8,476 bases of DNA from Robbsia sp050955065. Lineage in GTDB: Bacteria > Pseudomonadota > Gammaproteobacteria > Burkholderiales > Burkholderiaceae. Where the stretch lies: assembly GCA_050955065.1 (NCBI GenBank), contig JBPBQT010000017.1, forward strand, positions 1 through 8,476, written 5' to 3'. The notes beneath the pieces are model-generated. The model was not told where the DNA came from. It was given only the letters and a program-made list of their open reading frames with translations, and ran no database searches. How positions within the stretch are numbered: position 1 is the first letter of the stretch; every line of letters begins with the position of its first letter. Of the stretch, positions 1 to 7,495 are shown in pieces. The position numbers and the translations under genes are program-made.

Positions 1-1351
1 CGGTGATCCGGCCCTTGCCGTACTTCATCGAGTTCGTGATCAGTTCGCAGGTGATGAGTCCGAGCGGCGCCAGGCGCGCGGCCGGCAGTATCAGGCTGGT
101 TGCACGCAGGGTTACCGGCCGCTCCTCGTATCCCGCTTGCAGGTCGTCGAGCAGACTTGCCAGATAGGTCGCGGCATCGGTGGCGGCGACGCCATCCTCC
201 CGATACAGGCGTTCGTGCACCGAGGCGACGCTCAGCACCCGGCGCGCGGCAACCTTCAACTCGCCCTTGACGCTCTCGTCGGCGCTCAGGTTCGCCTGCA
301 GCCCAAGCAGCGTCTGCACGAGCTGCAGACTGTTGCGTACGCGATGGTGCACCTCCTTCATCATCAGCTCGCTGGCGCGGAGCTCGTCCTCCCGCTCCGA
401 AAGCAGCCGGCTCAGCTCCCGCTCCTGCTGGTGACGTTCGGTGATATCGCGCGAAACCGAAACGATTCGTTCCACCTGCTCGTCCACGCCGAAAATCGGC
501 GATACGGAGACATCCCACCAGCGCGCCTCGCCCTTGACGGTGGGACAGAAGGCCTCGAACCGGAACGGGCGTCCGCCGGCGGCCTCGGCGATCGCCATAC
601 CGATCTCGGCCCGGGCGGGTTCGGGCCAGAGGTCGGCCCAGGGCTGGCCGTCGAATTCCGAGAAATCGTCGATCTGCATGTGACACAGGCCGTTGTCGTT
701 CATGAATTCGAGCTGACCCTGCGTCGACATCACCTTGATGCAATCGTTACTGGCGTTGAGGACGCTGGACGAAAACAGTTCGGCATCGTGCGCCTCGTCC
801 TGGGCGAGATCGCGATCCAGCGCCATCGCGATGACGTTCGCGATCGCTTCCAGGAAGATGATGTCGGTTTCCGTGAAGTCGGCGGCATCGTCGCTATCGG
901 CTTCGAGCACCCCGTACGCGTTCATGCTGCTGCGAATGGGAACGTTGATCGCGCGCTCGATCCGGTACTTGGCGAGAATGGCGGGCGTGCGGAAACGGTG
1001 TTCGTTGCCGAGATGATTCGAGATGACCGGCTTGCCGCTCGAATAGGCGAAGCCGGCCGGACTCGCGTCGTCCGCGCCCATCGAGAAGGTGCCGATATCC
1101 TCGGCTATCCAGCCCATGCCGGCCACCAGCAGGAATTCGCCGGTCTGCGGCATGTAGCGGAGCACCTTCGCGAAACGGGAACCGACACCATCGGCCGCGA
1201 CCCGCGCCGCCTCGCGCAGGATTTCCGTGAAATCCTCCTGGCCCAGTGCGAAATAGCCAAATTTCGCCGCCAGAACGTGCTGACGGCGCAAACGCGCGAC
1301 GGACAGTCCCGCCGCACTGCGGGCGATCTCGTCGACCGATAAATTTTCCAT
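1..1351 (-). CDS. Soluble GAF-PAS-HisKA_2 sensor histidine kinase (partial, C-terminus outside window)
   Basis: This is a cytoplasmic sensor kinase that would autophosphorylate on histidine and pass phosphate to a response regulator not in this window. The minus frame is open from ATG at 1351 to the window edge (450 codons), with no stop. Residues about 20-180 read as a GAF domain (FAKVLRYMP, then INVPIRSS and GVLEADS). Residues about 190-305 read as a PAS domain ending in VSVSRDITERHQQE. A short coiled-coil-like linker of E/R/L-rich sequence (306-330) leads to the H-box EVHHRVRNSLQLVQTLL (333-349), with H336 the likely phospho-acceptor. LGLQANLS and VHERLYRE follow, as in HisKA_2 kinases. 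The N-box CELITNSMKYG (435-445) opens the HATPase domain, where the window ends. No membrane segment or signal peptide is visible, so it probably senses an internal cue. The start has only a weak Shine-Dalgarno sequence. The domain calls are firm; the signal is unknown. Confidence 0.93.
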   Translation of the reverse strand, partial: MENLSVDEIARSAAGLSVARLRRQHVLAAKFGYFALGQEDFTEILREAARVAADGVGSRFAKVLRYMPQTGEFLLVAGMGWIAEDIGTFSMGADDASPAGFAYSSGKPVISNHLGNEHRFRTPAILAKYRIERAINVPIRSSMNAYGVLEADSDDAADFTETDIIFLEAIANVIAMALDRDLAQDEAHDAELFSSSVLNASNDCIKVMSTQGQLEFMNDNGLCHMQIDDFSEFDGQPWADLWPEPARAEIGMAIAEAAGGRPFRFEAFCPTVKGEARWWDVSVSPIFGVDEQVERIVSVSRDITERHQQERELSRLLSEREDELRASELMMKEVHHRVRNSLQLVQTLLGLQANLSADESVKGELKVAARRVLSVASVHERLYREDGVAATDAATYLASLLDDLQAGYEERPVTLRATSLILPAARLAPLGLITCELITNSMKYGKGRIT

Positions 1352-1879
1352 AACACCCGGGGAAAGAATCGGTACCCATCTGGTCCGATGTCAGGGTTGA
1401 AGTGTGATGTTGCGCGTGTCGTCGACCGCCATTTCAGCCTGGTCGCGCCCGGGTAGCGGCCGGCGCGAAGCCGCTCGCGTCCGCTGTACGGGAATTTTCA
1501 AGATGGTGAGAAGGGACGCCGGAGACAAGAGAATGTATCTGCCATGTGAATTTCGACGGCGTCGATGGCGCCAGCCGCCGTATGATACCAACAGCAGTGC
1601 CTTCAAGGATAGAGGGATATGCCGCGCGGAGCGGCCTGGGCGACGCGCGCGTGCCGCCGGCATCTCCGCCATCCTCGTGCCGCATCGGGCGAAATGGCGG
1701 ACATCGGTCTCCAATCTCCGAATCCATCTTATATAATGATCCGCGCAATCCCCGGTGCCCTGCGTCGGGTGAGTCCGCCCACCAGCATGAATCGACCGTT
1801 CTTCGCGCGTTGTCGGTGCCGGGATGGCGACCGGAGCCGTGTCCCGGACCGCTCCTTACCATTTCGCCAATACTTCCCT
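1352..1879. other. Intergenic region between divergent kinase and small plus-strand ORF
   Basis: These 528 bases lie between the kinase start (minus) and the 79-codon ORF (plus). Several overlapping ORFs occur on both strands, but they are Arg/Pro/Ser-rich, match no family I know and look like GC-driven noise. A short perfect inverted repeat sits at 1455-1460/1470-1475 (6-bp stem, 9-base loop) in what would be the kinase leader. A TATAAT hexamer lies at 1732-1737. I found no convincing -35/-10 pair for the kinase and no TTCG-N16-TTCG element. Confidence 0.6.
1732..1737 (+). promoter_or_regulatory. Candidate -10 box TATAAT upstream of the 79-codon ORF
   Basis: A perfect TATAAT stands in an AT-rich island inside otherwise GC-rich DNA. 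At 16-19 bp upstream there is no hexamer resembling TTGACA (the 17-bp position reads CTCCAA). If it is real, it would depend on an activator or be weak, and transcripts would carry a leader of about 135 nt before the ATG at 1880. The island is nearly palindromic (TTATATAA at 1730-1737), so a minus-strand role is also possible. Confidence 0.35.
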
Positions 1880-2119
1880 ATGGCAGAATTCAGCAGCTAT
1901 GAATTCAATTCGACGGTTGCTTTCTGCGAATCTGCCCGGGTACTGGACAGCTACGCGGCATTGTCGCATCGCCAGGCGCTGATTGCCGCCATCGTGCTCA
2001 ACCGGGCCGATTGGCTATGGGATCTAAGTTACACCATCGTCACCGCGATACGGGAACTCGGACCGTCTGGCCTGGCACTCGTCCATGCGGTGGAACAGGC
2101 GGTGCGCCGGAACGCCTAG
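1880..2119 (+). CDS. Hypothetical small protein, 79 aa
   Basis: I do not recognise this protein. It starts MAEFSSYEFNSTVAF and continues as a mostly helical, Ala/Leu/Ile-rich sequence with a Trp pair in ADWLWDLSYTIVTAI (residues 46-60), ending AVEQAVRRNA. There is no obvious membrane segment or signal peptide. The ATG at 1880 was chosen because the protein-like composition begins there; the same frame is open further upstream, but that sequence is Arg/Pro-rich and looks non-coding. No good Shine-Dalgarno sequence precedes 1880, which weakens the start call. Third-position GC is lower than in the neighbouring genes. It could be a real accessory gene, a remnant, or chance. Confidence 0.45.
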   Translation: MAEFSSYEFNSTVAFCESARVLDSYAALSHRQALIAAIVLNRADWLWDLSYTIVTAIRELGPSGLALVHAVEQAVRRNA

Positions 2120-2244
2120 CGGACCTCGCGATACCGGTTCTCATGGCGGGAACGGCGGTCGGCCCCACGACAGGATGACGGGGTGGGCATCTTCAGACAT
2201 GCTGCAGTGATCGAACGGTGTCAAGCAGTGCGGGGGGAGCCGTC

Positions 2245-2283
2245 ATGCCCGTGAAACCGACCGGTATCCCGAACGTCGGATGA
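2245..2283 (+). CDS. Possible 12-aa leader ORF overlapping the next small ORF
   Basis: The ATG at 2245 follows a purine-rich GGGGGGAG (2232-2239) at ribosome-binding distance and encodes MPVKPTGIPNVG before TGA at 2281-2283. That stop overlaps the ATG of the 72-codon ORF as ATGA (2280-2283), a typical arrangement for translational coupling. The peptide has no run of one amino acid as in classical attenuators. Alternatively, this is the true N-terminus of the next gene, separated from it by a single-base frameshift. Confidence 0.35.
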   Translation: MPVKPTGIPNVG

Positions 2284-2498
2284 CGCTAAAACGGGCGGCG
2301 AGCGATGACCATCCCGTCGTGCGCCGTTTTCTAGCCAATCTGGCCGGCGACCTGGCGACCGGCGTAAACGACGCATTCGCCGTGTGCACCCCCGCCTTGA
2401 CGGGCCCGGTCGTCGACTTCCGGCGCCTGACGTTCTTCAACGCGCTCGCCGAACCGTTTCCCGTGATGCAAACGCATCCCGGTCCGTCCGACCAATGA
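2280..2498 (+). CDS. Hypothetical small protein, 72 aa
   Basis: I do not recognise this protein. It begins MTLKRAASDDHPVVRRF and contains AGDLATGVNDAFAVC and a FRRLTFFNAL stretch (residues 48-57), then a Pro-rich tail ending PGPSDQ. By my count about 56 of 72 codons end in G or C, as expected of a real gene in this genome, although the overlapping minus frame is also open. No Shine-Dalgarno sequence lies directly before 2280; the good one belongs to the 12-codon ORF that overlaps it by ATGA, so translation would be coupled or the gene is frameshifted. It converges on the oxidase gene, with 42 bases between the two stop codons. Confidence 0.45.
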   Translation: MTLKRAASDDHPVVRRFLANLAGDLATGVNDAFAVCTPALTGPVVDFRRLTFFNALAEPFPVMQTHPGPSDQ

Positions 2499-2540
2499 GG
2501 CACGCCGCCGGGCGACGGTGCCGTAAGCGGCGATACCTGT

Positions 2541-3705
2541 CTAACCGAAGCGCCGGGCCGTGAAGGGTTCGAGTTCGGCCACCCGTTCGCCGACGGTCGC
2601 GCGCGCAAGCGATTCGCCCAGTCCCGCCGAGTGCTTGAAACCGTGACCCGAGCACGCGGACACGACCGTCACGCTTTCCATGTCACGGTAGGTGTCGACG
2701 ATGAAGCCCGAGTCGGTACTGACCGTATAGAGACAAGCTGCGCGGTGGACGGTGTTCCGGGTGACCGCGCGCAGGCGGCCCGCGACATGCGCGTCGTACA
2801 TGTGCGCCGATTCCGCGTCGGTGACCTCGCGCGCGTAATCGTCCGGAGGCGAAACGCTGCGGTACTGCTCACCGGCCACCTTGACGCCCTGTTTGCCATC
2901 GACCATCGGAAAGCCGTACATAGGATCTTCCGGCCCGTCGCCATGCATCCAGATGAAGATCGGGCAACGCTGGGGGCCGTACAGTCCGGGGTCGGATGTG
3001 CCGAACCAGTGCAGGGTCTGACGCAGCACGCGCAGATTCGCCCGCACGGCGCCCGTCGTCATCTGCGGAATCCACGCGCCGGCGGTGACGATGACCTTCG
3101 CCGCCGAATAGGTGCCCGCGGCGGTGCGAACGGTCGTGGTGCCGCCGTGCTCTTCTATCGCCAGGACCTTCTCGTCGAAGCGCACGCGGGCGCCCAGCGT
3201 GCGGGCCTGGCCGAGCTGCGCGTCGATGCAGCGCTCCGGCAACAGGACGCCCGAGTCCGCTTCGAAATAGGCCAGCTCGTCGCCACGGACCAGGAACTGG
3301 GGATAGCGCTTCGCGACTTCCCCGGCGCGCAACACCTCGTGCGGAATGGCGAAACGTCTCGCGTTGTCGATGGTGCGCCGGACGAAATCCGGTTTGCCAT
3401 GATGGTCTTGCGTACCGTCCTGCGGGCCCATGATCAAACCGCCCGTTCGATGAAAGAGCGTCGCTCCGGTCGCGTCTTCCAGTTCGCGCCAGATGGCATG
3501 GGAGCGTTGGACGATCGGCACATACGCCTCGCCCTCGCCGACGGCGAGGCGGGTGATGCGCGTCGCGCCGTGGCTCGAACCACGGTCATGGGGGGGGCGC
3601 GAACTGGTCGATTCCGATGACCCTGACGCCGCGTGCGGCCAGTTGGTAGGTCGTGGCGCTGCCAAAGGCGCCCAGGCCCACGACGATGACATCGGCGGTA
3701 TGCAT
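2541..3705 (-). pseudogene. solA: Monomeric sarcosine oxidase / N-methyl-L-tryptophan oxidase-like flavoenzyme, frameshifted
   Basis: Enzymes of this family oxidatively demethylate N-methyl amino acids, giving formaldehyde and H2O2. The ATG at 3705 follows a strong GGGAGGGAG ribosome binding site. The N-terminus MHTADVIVVGLGAFGSAT has the GxGxxG FAD-binding motif. After codon 38 the frame hits TGA at 3586-3588. Removing one base from the 8-G tract (3590-3597) joins it to the rest, giving 387 aa, about the length of MSOX (near 390). In the repaired numbering, HDRGSSHGATRITR (39-52) carries R49 and R52 at the positions of the MSOX active-site arginines. C324 in AACLYTVSTDSGF matches the covalent-FAD cysteine. 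SGHGFKHS carries K357, equivalent to MSOX K348. K275 in GVKVAGEQ matches MSOX K265, but the following active-site histidine is replaced by glutamate, so the substrate may differ. The lesion could be a real mutation, a slippage site or a sequencing error. Confidence 0.88.
3590..3597 (-). repeat. Homopolymer tract of 8 G (C on coding strand) at the oxidase frameshift
   Basis: Eight consecutive G on the plus strand read as eight C in the oxidase gene. Seven would keep GCG-CCC-CCC-CAT-GAC in frame and yield the conserved APPHDRGSSHG junction. The tract is the exact point where the N-terminal and main frames separate, so it is the likely site of the indel, whether biological or technical. Confidence 0.9.
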
Positions 3706-3777
3706 CTGCTCCCTCCCGGTTCCTCGTGGTTTTTCGGTATCGTAGCGCAACGATGTGTGCCGATGTGGGAATCCGGC

Positions 3778-6700
3778 TCAGATGCCGCGCGCGACGGGCG
3801 CACGAGGCAGCGCGTCATCGCGGTCGTTCATCGTTCTGAATCCCACATTCTGCGCGACGAATTCGCGCGTGGACGCCACCGCCTTGCGCGCCCCCAGGTG
3901 GAGGAAGGCATTCGGGCCGATCAGCCGCTCGCGACCGACGCTTTCCTTGCCCTTGAGCTCGACCGGCATATAGGATGCCCCGTCCTCCAGGATGCGGGCA
4001 TCGGCCTCGTTCAGCGCGCGCAACGCGTCGGGCGTATCGGGAGCGCCGGGTGCCAGCTGGTCGCGCAACGCGGCGTGCAGATCCAGCGTGCGCGCGGCAT
4101 GCTCCCGCAGACGGTGTCGGGTGAAAAGCACCTGATTCGGCCGCCAGTTCGCGCGCGCATTGGCGAGATGCCGGTCGATGACGCCGTGCGCGTCCTTGAG
4201 CGCCGTCTCCCTTGGCGCACCGTGCGTGCGCATCTGCTCGGCGGCGAACAGTTCCGCCCACTGCGCGCGTTCGCATTCGACCGCGTGGATATAGGCGCTG
4301 GGACCGGCGAACTCGCGGTCGAGCACGCAGGCGCGATGGTTCAGCTGCCGGTGCTCGCGGACCAGCTGCAAGCGCGCGGACATGCGCGTGTTGCGGAACG
4401 TGAAATGCATGGCGGGCGTATCCAGCGTCAGCAGCCCCAGGCCGATCGAGCGTCCCGCGTCGCCCACGTCCACCGTGACGTTCGAGCTCGTGCCCACGCC
4501 GATACGGCCGATCCAGCGACTGCCGCCGCCCTGGCGATGCTGCTCGACGCGTTGCGCATCCTGACGCGCCGGGGTAGCCTCCCGCGGCGTGCCGGGCGAT
4601 GCGGCCGCAGCGGGTGAGGTGTCTTGCCGATACCCATGGTCGTACACATACGCGACGCCCGCCGTGGGTCCCAGACCCAGCGGCAGCAGCGAGTGCGTGT
4701 GGTCGCCGGTCACTGCGTCCTGGTCGGCGGGCCCGGGCAGGCGCAGCGTGATGCCCCCGCTGACCGATACGCCTCGGCTGTAGCCTTTGTCGGTGGTATC
4801 CGTCCAGGCGAGCGTCAGATCCGCGTCGTCGAAATGGCGGGCGAACACCCGCTGGGCCGCCGACGGCGCGGGCGACGACTCGCCGGCGGCGTTCTCCGGG
4901 CTTCCTGTGCTGCCTGCGTTTCCTGTCTCTCTCGCATCATTCGCGCGCCCTTCGTCGATACCGGCGTCGGCGAACAGTTCCGAAACGATCATGGCGGCTT
5001 TTTCCAGCATCGCGGCATCCTGGTAGCCGGTTCCTTTGTCGTTGGGACGCCGTGCGACGCCAATCGAGACGCCCCTGACCGTGCCGCTGTCGCTGGCGTG
5101 GAGCAGGACATTCACGGCGCCCCCGGCACGCGCCTCGGCAAGCCCCAGATCGAATTTGTAACCCGCGAAAACGCCGGTTTCGGCATGCCTGGCGGTGCGT
5201 TGGGCCGTGCCGATGAAAATCTCGATGCCTTGCAGCGATCGGCTGATCTCGATCACCGCTTCTTTTCTGAAATCGATCCCCAGGTTCGTCTGGACCGACA
5301 TCGGCACCGAAGAAAGGTGCAGAAGATTGTTGACGCTCGCCGACAGTCCCCGCGTGCTGAAGCCATATCGATGGCCGTCGCTCAAGCGCAGCCGGGCACC
5401 GGGTTTGAGGGCGCCGATGACCTCGATGAGCAATTCCTGGCTTCGCGCGACGGTGCGCTCGTCAAGACGTTTCTCCACGGGATCGGCCAGTTGTCGCAGG
5501 CGTTCGACCTGTGCCCGTAAGGGTGCATCGGCGGTGTGCGGCACGCCGGCGATCGCTCCCCAGCGCGCCAGCGAAGCGGCCGTGTAGTGTCGTCCGTCGA
5601 TGGCGTTGAAAGGCGGCGTCTTGCGCAGGACCGCCCCGTCGCGGGCCGCCAGTCCGAGAAGTTTCTCCGCCACCTCGACCGCGTCGTCCGACCCGTTCTC
5701 CACTGCAGTGCGCGCGAGCGCATGCGCCCTGGCGGCAATGGTCGGCAGGTCCGCCGCCGCGACCCGGTCCTTGTGGAAACCGCCTTCCAGCCAGATATGC
5801 AGCGCGGCGAGTTCCATCAACGAACCGGCCGGGTCCGCGTGGCGCAGCGCGGCCGCCGGGTCCAGCGGCGGCGTTTCCCCGGCGCTCGCGTGCGTCAGCT
5901 CGGCGAGCGTCTCGCGCATGCCGCCGGCAAGGCGGGCCTGTTCGTTCCGCAAGGTGTCGCGCGGTACGCCGCCCAGTCCGAGGGTAGCCGCGCTCAGCGG
6001 CGATTTATCCATGCCCAGGACGCGCCGCGGCAGTGTGCGGGCGCGTTCCCAACGCGACTGCGCGACGCGCGGGATGGTCTGCCTGACGAATTTTTCCAGC
6101 CGGTGATTCTTGCGGGACAGGTCGCTGCCCGGCGCATCGTCGCGGTCTCCCTGACGCCAGGAGAAGAGGTCGTACCGCGCCCGTTCCTGCAGTGCGTCCG
6201 GCCCCTGGGTCAGCCACTGCGCCGCGGCCGTGATCGTGCGCTGCGGCAGGGCCGCCGTGCGATCGTCGCCGCGTGCGCTCAGCGCATCCGCCAGCGTATC
6301 GGTGATCGCCCTCGCGGGGGGATCGGACCGGCCCGCTGCGGGACGCGGCATGCCGTCGGGCACGGCATGCGTCGGTCCGGCGCCCTGAACCCTATGATCG
6401 GCCGCGCCGAGCAGCGCCTGTACCGCCTGCGCGCGGTGCGTCGCAACGATCGGGTGCCCCGCATCGGCCCGGAGCGCCAGGAAAGCCTCGAAATTGCAGC
6501 GGTTGCCGTGCGCGAGAATCGACATGAGATGGACCGCCTGTTGCCCGGGCTCGTCCAGCGCGCGCAACGTCGCCGCCGACGCCAGTGTTTCCAGCGGCAG
6601 CGTGGCGCAACGTTCCAGCACGTCGAGCGCGATGCGCGGATGGTCGATGCCGGCACGCGTCAATGCCGCGGCGATCAACGCGCCGTACATCGTCTCTCCC

Positions 6701-7437
6701 CCGGCGCGAGGCCCGCCCAGGCCGGCAAGACGCCGGGTCAGCAGGGTCCGTTCATGCAGCGGCTCGCCCGTGGTGCCGGTGATGACGCGGGCACCGGGAT
6801 CGGCATCCCGCTCCCACCCCAGCGCATCGGCGAATTCGGCGGCGAGATCGAATTCGATGGGCGCCAAGGCCGGCAGGACGGGCGCGGCAAACGTATCGTC
6901 GATGACCGTGTGCAGAGCCGCTTCGCCAGTGGCGGCCTGCAGCCGCCGGGCGACGATATCCGGCGCACCGGCAGGATGCGCCGCGCGGTCCTTGGCGGGT
7001 ATCGGCGCCTCGGTGCTCCGTTTCTGGACGCATTTCGCGTCGCGCTCGATCCGGGCGTCCGGCAGCGGCGTGTGCGCCGGATCGATGCTGGCATGGTCGA
7101 CGAGCCCGTACCGGGGATGCGCGACGTCCTGCGGCCCGATCGCCTGACCGGAATGGCTCGTCTGAAAAAACGGGAGGGCGAGATCCCGACGCCTGTGCCG
7201 CATCTTGTCGCGAGCCTGCGCGAGCCCCAAGCGGGCCAGCGTCGGATTTTGCAGTCCGGACAGTTGGGCGGGCAGTGTGGATTCGCGACGTCCGGCGTTC
7301 GGGGCGCGGTGTTCCGCGCCGGCGGCAGGGTGTTCGGCATTTCCGCCACCCGCGGGCGCGGACGTCGCACTTGCCGCCGCTGGCGCAGCGGTGCCGGTCG
7401 TCGTGCGAATGAAAGTTCGGCGAAAGCGTTCAAACAT
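3778..7437 (-). CDS. Large 1219-aa protein, putative type III effector-like (possibly AWR/RipA group)
   Basis: I chose ATG at 7437 because an AGGG lies at the right distance; a GTG at 7452 is in frame. Residues 1-155 are Ala/Ser/Thr/Pro-rich and disordered with no signal peptide, starting with the basic amphipathic MFERFRRTFIRTTTG. This suits a type III secretion signal but does not prove one. Residues about 180-670 look helical (AHGNRCNFEAFLALR near 309). Residues about 675-1025 are beta-rich, with LSDGHRYGFSTRGLSASVN (685-703), EAVIEISRSLQGIEIFIGTA and a repeated RGVS strand pattern, broken by Ser/Gly/Asp-rich linkers near 830-860 and 940-965. Residues 1040-1219 are helical and charged. I see no catalytic motif, transmembrane helix or autotransporter signature. 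The helix-then-beta layout recalls AWR-family effectors of Ralstonia and relatives, from recall only. No TTCG-N16-TTCG box is visible upstream. It could instead be an unrelated secreted or cytoplasmic protein. Confidence 0.85.
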   Translation of the reverse strand: MFERFRRTFIRTTTGTAAPAAASATSAPAGGGNAEHPAAGAEHRAPNAGRRESTLPAQLSGLQNPTLARLGLAQARDKMRHRRRDLALPFFQTSHSGQAIGPQDVAHPRYGLVDHASIDPAHTPLPDARIERDAKCVQKRSTEAPIPAKDRAAHPAGAPDIVARRLQAATGEAALHTVIDDTFAAPVLPALAPIEFDLAAEFADALGWERDADPGARVITGTTGEPLHERTLLTRRLAGLGGPRAGGETMYGALIAAALTRAGIDHPRIALDVLERCATLPLETLASAATLRALDEPGQQAVHLMSILAHGNRCNFEAFLALRADAGHPIVATHRAQAVQALLGAADHRVQGAGPTHAVPDGMPRPAAGRSDPPARAITDTLADALSARGDDRTAALPQRTITAAAQWLTQGPDALQERARYDLFSWRQGDRDDAPGSDLSRKNHRLEKFVRQTIPRVAQSRWERARTLPRRVLGMDKSPLSAATLGLGGVPRDTLRNEQARLAGGMRETLAELTHASAGETPPLDPAAALRHADPAGSLMELAALHIWLEGGFHKDRVAAADLPTIAARAHALARTAVENGSDDAVEVAEKLLGLAARDGAVLRKTPPFNAIDGRHYTAASLARWGAIAGVPHTADAPLRAQVERLRQLADPVEKRLDERTVARSQELLIEVIGALKPGARLRLSDGHRYGFSTRGLSASVNNLLHLSSVPMSVQTNLGIDFRKEAVIEISRSLQGIEIFIGTAQRTARHAETGVFAGYKFDLGLAEARAGGAVNVLLHASDSGTVRGVSIGVARRPNDKGTGYQDAAMLEKAAMIVSELFADAGIDEGRANDARETGNAGSTGSPENAAGESSPAPSAAQRVFARHFDDADLTLAWTDTTDKGYSRGVSVSGGITLRLPGPADQDAVTGDHTHSLLPLGLGPTAGVAYVYDHGYRQDTSPAAAASPGTPREATPARQDAQRVEQHRQGGGSRWIGRIGVGTSSNVTVDVGDAGRSIGLGLLTLDTPAMHFTFRNTRMSARLQLVREHRQLNHRACVLDREFAGPSAYIHAVECERAQWAELFAAEQMRTHGAPRETALKDAHGVIDRHLANARANWRPNQVLFTRHRLREHAARTLDLHAALRDQLAPGAPDTPDALRALNEADARILEDGASYMPVELKGKESVGRERLIGPNAFLHLGARKAVASTREFVAQNVGFRTMNDRDDALPRAPVARGI

Positions 7438-7461
7438 GAGCGGACCCTGCACGCGGATGAT

Positions 7462-7479
7462 GGCGGGACGATACCCGCC
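7462..7479 (-). promoter_or_regulatory. Perfect leader hairpin at the predicted 5' end of the large gene's mRNA
   Basis: GGCGGG and CCCGCC form a 6-bp GC-only stem with a 6-base loop. The hairpin would start within about 5 nt of the transcript start predicted from the -10 box, and ends 24 bases before the ATG, leaving the ribosome binding site free. It could stabilise the mRNA or be a protein-binding palindrome. Confidence 0.4.
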
Positions 7480-7489
7480 GGAAGTGTCG

Positions 7490-7495
7490 ATTATA
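7490..7495 (-). promoter_or_regulatory. -10 box TATAAT for the large minus-strand gene
   Basis: A perfect TATAAT on the minus strand ends 52 bases before the ATG at 7437, placing transcription start near 7483. No hexamer at 15-19 bp spacing resembles TTGACA (the 17-bp position reads GGATGC), and there is no TGn extension. A strong -10 with no -35 suggests activator control. I looked for TTCG-N16-TTCG upstream and did not find it. Confidence 0.55.

Noticed and set aside
137..1342. 401-codon plus-strand ORF over the kinase gene
   Set aside because: The minus strand encodes unmistakable GAF, PAS and HisKA_2 motifs; the plus-strand frame is its antisense shadow.
2219..2224. Perfect TTGACA on the minus strand
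   Set aside because: No -10-like hexamer lies at 16-18 bp and no minus-strand gene follows.
2499..2531. Bidirectional terminator between the convergent 72-codon ORF and the oxidase
   Set aside because: Two overlapping short stems exist (GGCAC/GTGCC, and GCCG/CGGC with a TAAG loop), but the first has a 14-base loop and neither is followed by a T run.
2631..3620. 329-codon plus-strand ORF over the oxidase gene
   Set aside because: It is antisense to conserved MSOX-type motifs and has no recognisable domain.
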